40,883 nucleotides of DNA. Origin: Streptomyces sp. (GTDB taxonomy: Bacteria > Actinomycetota > Actinomycetes > Streptomycetales > Streptomycetaceae). A model generated the notes under the pieces. The model was not told the origin of the DNA, ran no database searches, and saw only the letters and a list, made by a program, of their open reading frames with translations. The translations under genes and the position numbers were made by a program. Shown here piece after piece: positions 17,430 to 25,782 of this stretch. The stretch spans positions 1-40,883 of the forward strand of contig NZ_JAPSKN010000035.1 in the NCBI RefSeq assembly GCF_031181705.1, written 5' to 3'. How positions within the stretch are numbered: the first letter of the stretch is position 1; each line of letters opens with the position of its first letter.

Positions 17430-17669
17430 ATGACGGTTCCCCTGCCGACCGCCTCGACGCGGTGGCGCTGCACCCTCTGCGGCAACCTCACGAGGTTCGA
17501 CGTGACCCGCTCGTCCAAGGTCGTCGAGTACGTCCACCTGGACCTGGCCGGGGAGCCGAAGGTCGAGGAGCGCGAGGTGCTCAGTGAGACCATCGAGTCG
17601 GTGCGCTGCCGCTGGTGCAACGCGGTGGACCAGGTGGAACTCGTGGACAGGCCGGGCGCCGGCTCCTGA
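17430..17669 (+). CDS. Small zinc-ribbon protein
   Basis: A 79-residue protein with two CxxC pairs: CTLC (residues 14-17) and CRWC (about 60-63), forming a likely four-cysteine zinc ribbon. Between them lies a beta-strand-rich segment (FDVTRSSKVVEYVHLDLAGEP). A purine-rich site (AAGGAAAG) precedes the ATG by some 12 nt. The next gene, a NYN-domain protein, starts 37 nt downstream on the same strand. Function is unknown; RNA or protein binding is possible for this fold. Confidence 0.82.
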   Translation: MTVPLPTASTRWRCTLCGNLTRFDVTRSSKVVEYVHLDLAGEPKVEEREVLSETIESVRCRWCNAVDQVELVDRPGAGS

Positions 17670-17705
17670 GGGGAGCCGGCCCCGCACAGCATTGGGGTGT
17701 GACGG

Positions 17706-19055
17706 ATGGTGGAGACCACGGGCGGGGGGCCGGGCGACGGCGCCGCCGAGGTGCTCGACCGTCCGCTGCCCGACGGCGTGCGCCGCAGGGTCGTCCAGAT
17801 CGTCTCGGACGGCTTCGGCTCCCTGACGGTCGGCGAGCTGCCCGCGCAGCTGCGGCAGTACGCCCGGTTCGCCCCGAACCGCCGGGCCAAGTTCGCCGGC
17901 AACGCCATGGCGGCGGCGCTGGAGACCGACCCGCTGTTCCGGCAGCGCATCGGGGAGAAGCTCAGAGAGACCCAGCCGGAACTGACCGGCGCCCTCGACT
18001 CCGGCTCCCCGCCCCTGGCCGCGGACCCGCTCGACGTGGCGGCCGCGGCCTACGTACTGCGGCCGCCCGGCTGGGTGAAGCTCGTGGCCGCCGCCGGCGA
18101 GGAGGCCCAGCGGGCCGACGCCGAGCGCGCCGACGAGGAGAACCGGGCGGAGCTGGAGCGGCTGCGCGCCGAGCTCGACCGGGCCCGTGACCACACCCGG
18201 GCCGAGACCGAGCGGCTGCGCGCGGAACTGGATTCGGCCAAGAAGGAGACCGAGTCGCTGCACCGCAAGCTCCGCGCCGCCCTCAGCGACGTCAAGCGCG
18301 GCGAGGCCGCCCTGCGCAAGGTCCAGGGGGAGATCGAGGCCGTGCGCGCCGACGCGCACGCCCAGGTCTCCGCCGCCGAGAGCGAGGCCCGGCGGCTCAA
18401 GGCCCGGCTCGGGGAGAGCGAGGCCGCGCTGGAGGCGGCCCGGCGCGCCGCCCGCGAGGGCCGCAGCGTCGAGGACATGCGGGTGCGGCTGCTGCTGGAC
18501 ACCCTGCTGGACGCCACCCAGGGGCTGCGCCGCGAACTCGCCCTGCCGCCGGTGTCGGTGCGGCCCGCCGAGACCGTCGACGCCGTCGAGCCGGGCCGGA
18601 TGACCCCCAAGGACATCGCCGCGCGCGCCCTGTCGGAGAACGACCCGCAGGTCCTCGACCAGCTGCTCGCGCTGCCGCAGGCCCATCTGGTCGTCGACGG
18701 CTACAACGTCACCAAGACCGGCTATCCGCAGATGCCGCTGGAGAAGCAGCGCCTGCGGCTGCTCGGCCAGCTCTCCCAGCTGGCCGCGCAGAGCGGCGCC
18801 GAGGTGACCTGTGTCTTCGACGGCGCCGAACTGGCCGCGCCGGTGCTGCTCGCGCCGCCGCGCGGCGTGCGCGTGCTGTTCTCGAAGCCCGGCGTCACCG
18901 CCGACGAGCTCATCCGCCAGCTGGTGCGCGCCGAACCGCCCGGCCGCCCGGTCATCGTGGCCTCCACCGACCGCGAGGTCGCCGACGGCGTGGCCCGCGC
19001 CGGGGCCCGGCCGGTCGCCTCCGCGATGCTCCTCAAGCGCCTTTCGAGGGCCTAG
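17706..19055 (+). CDS. NYN-domain (YacP-like) putative ribonuclease with coiled coil
   Basis: A 449-residue protein in three parts. An N-terminal region (1-130) resembles a helical RNA-associated domain. A long Glu/Arg/Ala-rich coiled coil (about 140-265) follows. The C-terminal NYN/PIN-like domain (about 320-445) has the first acidic motif in VVDGYNVTK, CVFDGAE in the middle, and ASTDREVADGV near the end, matching the acidic residues used for metal binding in NYN nucleases. By analogy with YacP/Rae1 it may act on RNA at the ribosome; that is inference. The zinc-ribbon gene lies just upstream. Confidence 0.85.
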   Translation: MVETTGGGPGDGAAEVLDRPLPDGVRRRVVQIVSDGFGSLTVGELPAQLRQYARFAPNRRAKFAGNAMAAALETDPLFRQRIGEKLRETQPELTGALDSGSPPLAADPLDVAAAAYVLRPPGWVKLVAAAGEEAQRADAERADEENRAELERLRAELDRARDHTRAETERLRAELDSAKKETESLHRKLRAALSDVKRGEAALRKVQGEIEAVRADAHAQVSAAESEARRLKARLGESEAALEAARRAAREGRSVEDMRVRLLLDTLLDATQGLRRELALPPVSVRPAETVDAVEPGRMTPKDIAARALSENDPQVLDQLLALPQAHLVVDGYNVTKTGYPQMPLEKQRLRLLGQLSQLAAQSGAEVTCVFDGAELAAPVLLAPPRGVRVLFSKPGVTADELIRQLVRAEPPGRPVIVASTDREVADGVARAGARPVASAMLLKRLSRA

Positions 19056-19303
19056 GGGTCGTACGTCCCCTGCGTAACCTCCGGGCGCGATGCCCGAATT
19101 GGTGAGGCCTGTGAGCCACGTTGAGTCAAGTGGGTCTCACCGCCTGTGAGTCCAGGTGAAAAGATGGCCTACCGTGACGTGATTTTTCATCTGAGGATTT
19201 GAACTGATCACAGGAAGGTCACTAGGGTCAGGCCCCGAACCTCCGCTCGGGTGATCACTCATCGGGAGAGACGGCGGAGGGGCTGAGAAGGAGCTTTTCA
19301 CCC
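19056..19303 (+). promoter_or_regulatory. Leader region of the first NlpC/P60 gene
   Basis: A 248-nt gap. A promoter-like pair TTGAAC (19199-19204), 18 nt, TAGGGT (19223-19228) would start a leader of about 70 nt. The leader can close a 7-bp stem, CCTCCGC (19240-19246) with GCGGAGG (19274-19280), just before the AAGGAG site (19288-19293). Upstream there is an imperfect inverted repeat, GTGAGCCAC near 19110 with GTGGGTCTCAC near 19130. Streptomyces cell-wall hydrolase genes can carry c-di-AMP riboswitches, but I could not see that motif here. Confidence 0.5.
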
Positions 19304-20344
19304 GTGGCGTCCCACCGTCGTCCCAAGCAGCCGAGCCGCGCACGTGTGACCGTGCTGACCACCGCCGCCGCCGCTGCCGTCGCCTTCAGCTCGCAGGCCG
19401 CCAACGCCGCCCCCAGCGAGAAGCCGAGCAAGGACGAGGTCAAGACCAAGGTCGACAAGCTCTACCAGGAGGCCGAGCAGGCCACCGAGAAGTACAACGG
19501 CGCCAAGGAGAAGCAGGAGAAGCTCCAGAAGGAGATCTCCACCATCCAGGACAACGTCGCCCGCGGCCAGGAGGAGCTCAACGAGCTGCGCGACAGTCTC
19601 GGCCTCGCCGCCGCCTCGCAGTACCGCACCGGCAGCATCGACCCCTCGGTCCAGCTCTTCCTCTCCTCGGACCCGGACGACTACCTCGACAAGGCCTCCA
19701 CGCTCGACCAGTTGAGCGGCCAGCAGGTCGAGGCGCTGAAGAAGGTCCAGGAGAAGCAGCGCGAACTCGCCCAGGAGCGCGCCGAGGCCTCCGAGAAGCT
19801 CAAGGACCTCGCCTCCACCCGCGCCGAACTCGGCAAGAAGAAGAAGGAAGTCCAGGGCAAGCTCGCCGCCGCGCAGAAGCTGCTCAACAGCCTCTCCGCC
19901 GCCGAGAAGGCCAAGCTCGCCGAGGAGCAGAACCGCGCCAGCCGGAGCGCCGAGCGCGACGCCCTCACGAGCAACGTGCCGCCCGGCTCCGGCCGCGCCG
20001 CCGCCGCCTTCGCCTTCGCCCAGAGCCAGCTCGGCAAGCCCTACGTCTACGGCGCCACCGGCATGAGCTCCTTCGACTGCTCCGGCCTGACCTCCCGGGC
20101 CTACGCGGCCGCCGGCGTGCAGATCCCGCGCACCTCCGAGGCGCAGACCACGATCGGCACCAAGATCTACTCGGTCAGCCAGCTCAAGGTCGGCGACCTG
20201 GTCTTCTTCTTCAACGACCTGCACCACGTCGGTCTCTACGCCGGCAACGGGCAGATCATCCACGCCCCGCGCACCGGCACGGTCGTGCGCTACGAGTCGA
20301 TGAACACCATCGGCGGCCCCTTCATGTTCGGCGTCCGGGTCTGA
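19304..20344 (+). CDS. Secreted NlpC/P60 (C40) peptidoglycan hydrolase, first of two
   Basis: A 346-residue exported hydrolase expected to cut peptide stems of peptidoglycan. GTG start with AAGGAG 10 nt upstream. A signal peptide (about 12-33, ending at ANA-A) is followed by a Lys/Glu-rich coiled coil (about 40-220), which probably controls access to the active site. The C-terminal NlpC/P60 domain (230-346) has the catalytic Cys259 (FDCSGL), His308 (HHVGLY) and the HAP segment that supplies the third polar residue. It is a close paralogue of the next gene; both share the N-terminal start SHRR, the DDPDDYLDKAS block and the same layout, which indicates tandem duplication. Confidence 0.94.
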   Translation: MASHRRPKQPSRARVTVLTTAAAAAVAFSSQAANAAPSEKPSKDEVKTKVDKLYQEAEQATEKYNGAKEKQEKLQKEISTIQDNVARGQEELNELRDSLGLAAASQYRTGSIDPSVQLFLSSDPDDYLDKASTLDQLSGQQVEALKKVQEKQRELAQERAEASEKLKDLASTRAELGKKKKEVQGKLAAAQKLLNSLSAAEKAKLAEEQNRASRSAERDALTSNVPPGSGRAAAAFAFAQSQLGKPYVYGATGMSSFDCSGLTSRAYAAAGVQIPRTSEAQTTIGTKIYSVSQLKVGDLVFFFNDLHHVGLYAGNGQIIHAPRTGTVVRYESMNTIGGPFMFGVRV

Positions 20345-20355
20345 TCCCAGCCCTC

Positions 20356-20380
20356 CGGCGTCTCTCGCAGCGGGACGCCG
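20356..20380 (+). terminator. Possible terminator between the NlpC/P60 genes
   Basis: CGGCGTC (20356-20362) pairs with GACGCCG (20374-20380) around an 11-nt loop, 12 nt after the first gene. Modest stem only. Confidence 0.4.
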
Positions 20381-20483
20381 TGTCCGCCGTTCGGGCGAAT
20401 CCCGACCGCCCCGAGTGAGCCCCCGCCCCGCCGGTGACCTGCGTCAGCGGTGGGGCGTCCGGCCGCGTACCCACGGATGGTCG

Positions 20484-20512
20484 TTGGCGGTCCCCGGTCT
20501 CGGGGCTACTGT
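20484..20512 (+). promoter_or_regulatory. Promoter of the second NlpC/P60 gene
   Basis: TTGGCG (20484-20489), a 17-nt spacer and TACTGT (20507-20512), giving a leader of about 37 nt with GGAAGGAG before the GTG at 20556. Confidence 0.6.
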
Positions 20513-20555
20513 CTGCCGCGTTCCAAGTCCGTCAACGGAAGGAGAGCGGCTTCCC

Positions 20556-21569
20556 GTGGGGTCCCATCGCCGCCTTGCACCGTCCGGCTTCGACCGGGGC
20601 GCCAGCGTCGCGGTCAGCCTGCTGTCCGTCGCTGCCGCCGCCCTGGTCGCGGTACCGGCCGCGGCCGCACCGTACGACGACACCCGGGCCAAGGTGGACC
20701 GGCTCTACGAGCAGGCCGAGAAGGCGACCGAGGCCTACAACGCGGCCGACGAACGCGCCGACGCGCTGCGCGAGGAGGTCGGCACCGCCCGGGACCGGAT
20801 CGCCCGGCAGCAGCAGCGCATCAACTCCCTGCGGGAGTCGATCGGTTCGCTCGCCGGCGCCCAGTACCGGGCGGGCGGCATCGACCCGGCCGTGGCCCTG
20901 CTGTTCTCCGACGACCCGGACGACTACCTCGACAAGGCGTCCCGGCTCGACCGCATCACCGCCCACCAGGCCGGCGAACTGAAGGACCTCCAGGACGCCA
21001 TGCGCGAACTCGCCCAGGACCGTGCGGAGGCGGCGGACAAGCTCCGTGAACTGGAGCGGAGCCGCAAGGCCGTCGCCGCCCACAAGAAGACCGTCGAGCG
21101 CAAACTCGCCTCCGCGCGGCGGCTGCTCAACTCCCTGCCCGACGGCGAACGCGACGCCTACGACCGGGCCTCCCGCTCCGGCCGCGACGACGTGCCCGAC
21201 CTCGGCGGCGCCACCGCCGCCTCGGGACGCGGGGCCGCCGCGGTCGCCGCCGCCCGCAGCGCCCTCGGCAAGCCCTACGTGTGGGGCGCCAGCGGGCCCA
21301 CCGGCTTCGACTGCTCGGGCCTGATGCAGTGGTCGTACGCCCAGGCCGGGGTCTCTCTGCCGCGCACCTCGCAGGCCCAGCGGTTCGCCGGCCGGCAGGT
21401 CCCGCTGTCCGAGGCACGCCCCGGCGACCTGGTCGTCTACCGGGCCGACGCCAGCCACGTCGGGATGTACATGGGCAACGGCCAGGTCATCCACGCGCCC
21501 TATCCCGGCGCGCCCGTGCGCTACGACCCGGTCGGGATGATGCCCGTGTCGTCGGTCACCCGGGTCTGA
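20556..21569 (+). CDS. Secreted NlpC/P60 (C40) peptidoglycan hydrolase, second of two
   Basis: A 337-residue paralogue of the preceding hydrolase. The GTG at 20556 (VGSHRRLAPSG) is chosen because GGAAGGAG lies upstream and it aligns with the paralogue's start; an in-frame ATG-like extension from 20415 covers the promoter. Signal peptide to about residue 38 (VPAAAA), coiled coil about 40-210 with the shared DDPDDYLDKAS block, then the NlpC/P60 domain with Cys253 (FDCSGL), the SHVGMY His and IHAP. The linker before the catalytic domain differs from the first copy and is richer in Arg/Gly. It has its own promoter, so the two copies may be expressed under different conditions. Confidence 0.93.
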   Translation: MGSHRRLAPSGFDRGASVAVSLLSVAAAALVAVPAAAAPYDDTRAKVDRLYEQAEKATEAYNAADERADALREEVGTARDRIARQQQRINSLRESIGSLAGAQYRAGGIDPAVALLFSDDPDDYLDKASRLDRITAHQAGELKDLQDAMRELAQDRAEAADKLRELERSRKAVAAHKKTVERKLASARRLLNSLPDGERDAYDRASRSGRDDVPDLGGATAASGRGAAAVAAARSALGKPYVWGASGPTGFDCSGLMQWSYAQAGVSLPRTSQAQRFAGRQVPLSEARPGDLVVYRADASHVGMYMGNGQVIHAPYPGAPVRYDPVGMMPVSSVTRV

Positions 21570-21589
21570 CCGACGCCGCCCCGCGCCCG

Positions 21590-21595
21590 TATTCT
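21590..21595 (+). promoter_or_regulatory. Putative -10 box giving a leaderless mRNA
   Basis: TATTCT ends 6 nt before the GTG at 21602 and there is no Shine-Dalgarno sequence. Transcription would start at or beside the start codon. Confidence 0.5.
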
Positions 21596-21601
21596 CGGGG
21601 C

Positions 21602-22786
21602 GTGGCTGGTCGACGGTGGGGCTCCGGGGCGGTGGCGCTGGTACTGCTGCTCGCCGCCCTGGTGGGGTGCGGAGGCCCGTCCGCGACCGACAGTGCCACG
21701 GCCGACGTCCAGCGGCTGCTGGACCGGCGGGCCGCAGCGGTCGTCGACCGCGACGAGCGGGCCTACGAACGGACGGGCACCGCAGCCGACTTCCACCGGC
21801 TGCGGGCCGTGCCCGTGGCCGGCTGGTCCTACCGCGTGACCGCGCTGCGCCGCAGCGGCGACACGGCCACCGCCGACGCCGAACTGCGCTACAGCGTCGC
21901 CGGGTACGACCGGGCGCCGGTGACCGCCGGGCGCACGCTGCGGCTGAGCCGCGACGCCGGCGGACGGTGGTCCGTCGTCGACGACCGGCCCGCCAGGAAG
22001 TCCGCGCAGCAGCTGTGGGACCAGGGCACGGTGCGGATCATGCGGGGCGCACACAGCCTCGTCCTCGGCGTCGGTCAGTCCGACCGGTCCCTGCGCGGCT
22101 TCGCCGATCTGGCGGACCGGGCGGTGCCCGCCGTGTCGGACGCGTGGGGCACGCGGTGGAGCCGGCGCGTCGTGATGCTCGTGCCGAAGTCGCTGGAGGG
22201 GATGGCGGGGCTGCTCGGCTCGCCCGCCTCCTCCTACCGCGGCATCGCGGCCGTCACGACCGGTGAGACGGGCGCCCCGGCCCGGGCGCCGGCGGACCGG
22301 ATCATCGTCAACCCGGACGCGTTCGCCCTCCTCGGCAGCCTCGGGGAGCAGGTCGTCGTCACCCACGAGACGACCCATGTCGCCACCCGGGCCCGGACCA
22401 CCGCGGCCACGCCGCTGTGGCTGTCCGAGGGCTTCGCCGACTGGGTCGGCTACCGCTCCGTCGGCCGCACACCCGCCGAGGCCGCCCCCGAACTGACCCG
22501 CGCCGTGGACCGGGGGCGGCTTCCTGCGGCGCTCCCGGCCGACAAGGACTTCGGCTTCACCGGCGACTCCGGCCGTCTGGCCCGCGCCTACGAGAGCGGC
22601 TGGACGGCGTGCCGGATGATCGCCGACCGCTGGGGCGAGTCACGGCTGCGCGCGTTCTACCGGGCCGTGGGCGAGCACGACGAGCGGGCCGGGGCGGTGC
22701 AGGACGCGATGCGCGAGGTCCTGGGGACCACGCCGGAGGCCTTCACGGCGCAGTGGCGGGAGTATCTGCGCACGCAGCTGGGCTGA
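21602..22786 (+). CDS. Lipoprotein, gluzincin-like zinc metalloprotease
   Basis: A 394-residue protein with a lipoprotein signal (lipobox LVGC near residue 20), so it is likely anchored outside the membrane. The N-terminal half (about 30-145) looks like a small alpha/beta domain of the NTF2 or lipoprotein type. The C-terminal half has a zinc-binding HETTH (255-259) and a downstream Glu276 in LSEGFADW, matching the gluzincin peptidase MA family; spacing between the second His and Glu is 16 residues. An Arg/Ala-rich helix ends the protein (TAQWREYLRTQLG). Substrate unknown. Start GTG at 21602; the longer in-frame extension lies inside the NlpC gene. Confidence 0.85.
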   Translation: MAGRRWGSGAVALVLLLAALVGCGGPSATDSATADVQRLLDRRAAAVVDRDERAYERTGTAADFHRLRAVPVAGWSYRVTALRRSGDTATADAELRYSVAGYDRAPVTAGRTLRLSRDAGGRWSVVDDRPARKSAQQLWDQGTVRIMRGAHSLVLGVGQSDRSLRGFADLADRAVPAVSDAWGTRWSRRVVMLVPKSLEGMAGLLGSPASSYRGIAAVTTGETGAPARAPADRIIVNPDAFALLGSLGEQVVVTHETTHVATRARTTAATPLWLSEGFADWVGYRSVGRTPAEAAPELTRAVDRGRLPAALPADKDFGFTGDSGRLARAYESGWTACRMIADRWGESRLRAFYRAVGEHDERAGAVQDAMREVLGTTPEAFTAQWREYLRTQLG

Positions 22787-22839
22787 GGGCGGGCCCCTTC
22801 CCGGGGCGGGACGAGCGGCGGGCCGTCGGGCGGCAGGCC

Positions 22840-23207
22840 GTGCTCCTGCCCGGTGCCCTCGCACTGGCCGCGGCCGTCCTGCTGTCCCTCGCCGCCCCCT
22901 GGAGCATGGCCGCCTTCACAGCCGGGGGCGTCGCTGTTCCCGCGTGCGCCGGGCGCTGCTGCTGCCGGGCCGCCACCTCGCGCTGGGCGGGGTCTTCGAG
23001 GGCGCCGGGGGCGCTGCTGCGGGTCACCGTGCTCGGCACGGCCGTCCAGCCGGGGCTCGCGCACGGGCCGGCGGGGCTGGGGCTGCCCGGGGTGTGCCTG
23101 GCGCCGGCGGCCGCCCCACGGCGGTGCGGTGCGCCCTGGCGGGGCCGCTGTTCCGGCGGGCCCCGGATCAGGAGGAGACGGGGGTCTCGCCGGCGCGGGC
23201 GGGCTGA
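22840..23207 (+). pseudogene. Probable frameshifted remnant of a small membrane protein gene
   Basis: The gap between the metalloprotease and the GT87 gene has protein-like segments that switch reading frame. Frame 1 encodes a hydrophobic helix (LALAAAVLLSLAAPW, about 22856-22900). Frame 3 is convincing near 22947-23007 (ALLLPGRHLALGGVFEGAG). Frame 1 is convincing again near 23008-23110 (ALLRVTVLGTAVQPGLAHG), then frame 3 to the TGA at 23207. Between these stretches each single frame becomes Arg/Ala/Cys-rich and unlike protein. This fits a membrane protein of about 120 residues broken by indels. Sequencing error or chance in high-GC DNA are alternatives. The end overlaps the 3' end of the opposite gene. 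Confidence 0.35.
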
Positions 23208-24403
23208 GGGGACCGGGCGGCGGGCAGCGTGCGCGGGACCGTCGCCCGCCACAGGGCCCGGGCGGCGGTCAGCGCGGCGGCCACCAGCAGGCCGTTGCGC
23301 AGGAACAGCAGGGTCAGGCCCAGCCCGTCGCTGGCCACCACGTCGGCGAAGTACAACGGGAACTCCAGCACCGTCACGAAGCACGCGACCAGCACGAGAA
23401 CGACCGGCATCCGCATCCGGCTGCCCGGGAAGTACAGGCACACCGCCGCCAGCCCGACCAGCCACACCATGTACTGGGGGCTGATCACGCGGCTGGTGGT
23501 GGTGAACATCAGCACCGCCACGAACGCCGCGTCGGCGAGCGTGTGCTCCTCGAAGCGCCGGGCCAGCAGCCGCCACAGCACCAGCCAGCCGAACGCCGCC
23601 CCCGTCAGGAACAGCGCGCCCGTGCTCACCTCTGTCACGTACGGCCCGAGGAACTCGATCGAGCCGTAGTTCAGCCGCACCTCGCCCTGCCAGCCGAAGT
23701 GCCGGGCGACGTGGAAGACCAGGGCGCCCAGCGACTCCACCTCCGTGCCCCGGTCGCGCTGGAACGTCAGGAAGGCGAACGCGCCCGGCATGGCCAGGGC
23801 GAACCCACCCGCCACCACGACCCCGGTCACCAGGGCCGACAGCCAGGCGCTGCCGCGGCGGGCGCCCAGCAGCAGCATCGCGGGCCAGACCTTCAGCAGC
23901 GCGCCGAACGCCGCCAGGGCCCCCATCGCCCTCGGGTGCCGGGCACCCGCGAGCAGCGCCGCCACCGCCACCGCCGTGACCATCACGTCGTAGCGGGCGT
24001 ACACCGTCGGCCCGAGCAGCGGCACGCCGGTCACCCACACCCAGGCGCCGCGCAGCGACCGGCCCGGGCGGCGTCCCGCGTACGTCAGGAGCGCCAGCAC
24101 GGCCAGGTCGGTGACGCAGACCAGGACGAAGAACGCCGTCGCGTAGTCCAGGAAGGGCAGCAGGCCGGGGGAGAGGACCGCCAGCGCCGCGGCCGGCGGG
24201 TACTGCCAGGTGACGTCCTCCAGAGGGAACGTTCCGCTGCGCAGGACGCCGTACCAGCCCTGGTAGATCACCTGCACGTCGCTGGTGACGTCCGGGCCGG
24301 GGAAGACGTACACCTTCAGCACGAACAGCAGGAGCATCAGCCTGGTGGGACACCAGACCACCGGCAGCCATGCCAGGGACCGCCTCGTGCCCGTCGTCTC
24401 CAC
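23168..24403 (-). CDS. GT87-type membrane glycosyltransferase (PimE-like mannosyltransferase)
   Basis: Polytopic membrane protein of 411 residues with about 10 helices, of the DUF2029/GT87 type that uses polyprenyl-phosphate-mannose to elongate lipid-linked glycans on the outer face. The first periplasmic loop carries an acidic motif after helix 1 (FPGPDVTSDVQVIYQGW), where the catalytic Asp of these enzymes lies, and a VTWQYPPAAAL segment follows, typical of the family. GTG start. It is divergent from pimB, so a shared role in phosphatidylinositol mannoside or related lipoglycan assembly is likely, though this is inferred from the pairing. Confidence 0.85.
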   Translation of the reverse strand: METTGTRRSLAWLPVVWCPTRLMLLLFVLKVYVFPGPDVTSDVQVIYQGWYGVLRSGTFPLEDVTWQYPPAAALAVLSPGLLPFLDYATAFFVLVCVTDLAVLALLTYAGRRPGRSLRGAWVWVTGVPLLGPTVYARYDVMVTAVAVAALLAGARHPRAMGALAAFGALLKVWPAMLLLGARRGSAWLSALVTGVVVAGGFALAMPGAFAFLTFQRDRGTEVESLGALVFHVARHFGWQGEVRLNYGSIEFLGPYVTEVSTGALFLTGAAFGWLVLWRLLARRFEEHTLADAAFVAVLMFTTTSRVISPQYMVWLVGLAAVCLYFPGSRMRMPVVLVLVACFVTVLEFPLYFADVVASDGLGLTLLFLRNGLLVAAALTAARALWRATVPRTLPAARSPQPARAGETPVSS

Positions 24404-24509
24404 GTGATTCCCTGCCCGTTCGCCCGCCGTGTCGAGGGGGCCATCATGGGCCCGTCAGCTGTGAGCGTGCCATACGAGCCGCCGAGCAGGGCCGCGAGGG
24501 CCCGTTCGA

Positions 24510-24515
24510 TAGGGT
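24510..24515 (+). promoter_or_regulatory. Putative -10 box of pimB, leaderless
   Basis: TAGGGT ends 7 nt before the GTG at 24523, with no Shine-Dalgarno sequence between. Confidence 0.5.
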
Positions 24516-24522
24516 CAGCGGC

Positions 24523-25665
24523 GTGCGCAAGACCCTGATCGTGACCAACGACTTCCCGCCCCGGCCCGGCGGCATCCAGGCGTTCCTGCACAACATGGCG
24601 CTGCGGCTGGACCCCGGGCAGCTGGTCGTCTACGCCTCGACCTGGAAGCGGACCCGGGAGGGCGTCGAGGCGACCCGCGCCTTCGACGCCGAGCAGCCCT
24701 TCACCGTCGTGCGCGACCGTACGACCATGCTGCTGCCCACACCGGGAGCCACCCGGCGGGCCGTCCGACTGCTGCGCGAGCACGGCTGCACCTCCGTGTG
24801 GTTCGGGGCGGCGGCCCCGCTCGGCCTGATGGCACCGGCCCTGCGCGCCGCGGGCGCCGAGCGGCTGGTCGCCACCACGCACGGCCACGAGGCCGGCTGG
24901 GCGCAACTGCCCGCCGCCCGGCAGCTGCTGCGTCGCGTCGGGGACGCCACGGACACGATCACCTACCTCGGCGAGTACACGCGCTCGCGGATCGCCACCG
25001 CCCTCACGCCCGAGGCGGCCGCCCGCATGGTCCAGCTGCCGCCGGGCGTCGACGAGAAGACCTTCCACCCCGGCTCGGGCGGCGACGAGGTCCGGGCCCG
25101 CCTGGGCCTCACGGACCGCCCGGTCGTGGTCTGCGTCTCCCGCCTCGTCCGGCGCAAGGGCCAGGACACCCTGATCAGGGCCATGCCGAGGATCCTCGCG
25201 GCCGAGCCGGACACGGTGCTGCTCGTCGTCGGGGGCGGCCCGTACGAGAAGGACCTTCGGCGGCTGGCCCACGAGACCGGCGTCGCCGCCTCGGTCCGCT
25301 TCACCGGCTCCGTCCCCTGGTCCGAGCTGCCCGCCCACTACGGCGCCGGCGACGTCTTCGCGATGCCCTGCCGCACCCGCCGCGGCGGCCTGGACGTCGA
25401 GGGCCTCGGCATCGTCTACCTGGAGGCCTCCGCGACGGGCCTCCCGGTGGTCGCCGGCGACTCGGGCGGCGCCCCTGACGCGGTCCTGGACGGCGAGACC
25501 GGCTGGGTGGTGCGCGGCGGCTCCCCCGAGGAGGCGGCCGACCGCATCACCACCCTCCTCGGCGACGCGGAGCTGCGCCGCAGGATGGGGGAGCGGGGTC
25601 GCGAGTGGGTCGAGCAGAAGTGGCGCTGGGACCTGCTCGCGGAGCACCTCAAGGACTTGCTGTAG
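24523..25665 (+). CDS. pimB: GT4 phosphatidylinositol mannosyltransferase (PimB-type)
   Basis: GT-B glycosyltransferase of 380 residues that should add the second mannose to phosphatidylinositol monomannoside using GDP-mannose, at the inner face of the membrane. It is strongly similar throughout to mycobacterial PimB' (Rv2188c): VTNDFPPRPGGIQ at the N-terminus, VWFGAAAPL, TTHGHEAGW, the YTRSR segment, VSRLVRRKGQDTL (phosphate binding), VGGGPY, FAMPCRTR and the EGLGIVYLEASA nucleotide-sugar motif. The GTG start at 24523 begins just before the first strand; upstream in-frame codons lie in the promoter region. It converges with the acyl-CoA ligase gene. Confidence 0.93.
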   Translation: MRKTLIVTNDFPPRPGGIQAFLHNMALRLDPGQLVVYASTWKRTREGVEATRAFDAEQPFTVVRDRTTMLLPTPGATRRAVRLLREHGCTSVWFGAAAPLGLMAPALRAAGAERLVATTHGHEAGWAQLPAARQLLRRVGDATDTITYLGEYTRSRIATALTPEAAARMVQLPPGVDEKTFHPGSGGDEVRARLGLTDRPVVVCVSRLVRRKGQDTLIRAMPRILAAEPDTVLLVVGGGPYEKDLRRLAHETGVAASVRFTGSVPWSELPAHYGAGDVFAMPCRTRRGGLDVEGLGIVYLEASATGLPVVAGDSGGAPDAVLDGETGWVVRGGSPEEAADRITTLLGDAELRRRMGERGREWVEQKWRWDLLAEHLKDLL

Positions 25666-25680
25666 TACGACTGCCCTGAA

Positions 25681-25701
25681 AGGGCGCGGGGAACTGCGCG
25701 A
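25681..25701 (+). repeat. Dispersed intergenic repeat, copy 3
   Basis: One mismatch (first base A) from the copy 1 core, 15 nt after the pimB stop in the convergent gap with the acyl-CoA ligase. The flank GACCACGACGCACCCGCGCC continues the similarity. Confidence 0.8.
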
Positions 25702-25782
25702 GCGACCACGACGCACCCGCGCCCGCCCACGGCGCATACATGGCACCCCACTGGGCGGAACCCCGAGCCGCCCGGTGGCGGG

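Noticed and set aside
19056..19303. c-di-AMP (ydaO-type) riboswitch upstream of the first NlpC/P60 gene
   Set aside because: This is known before some Streptomyces cell-wall hydrolase genes, but I could not find its conserved paired blocks; only a short leader hairpin is present.
22417..23484. A single intact plus-strand gene running through the metalloprotease end and the following gap
   Set aside because: Its first part is a shadow of the metalloprotease and its last part is antisense to the GT87 gene; only short stretches between look like protein, hence the pseudogene call.
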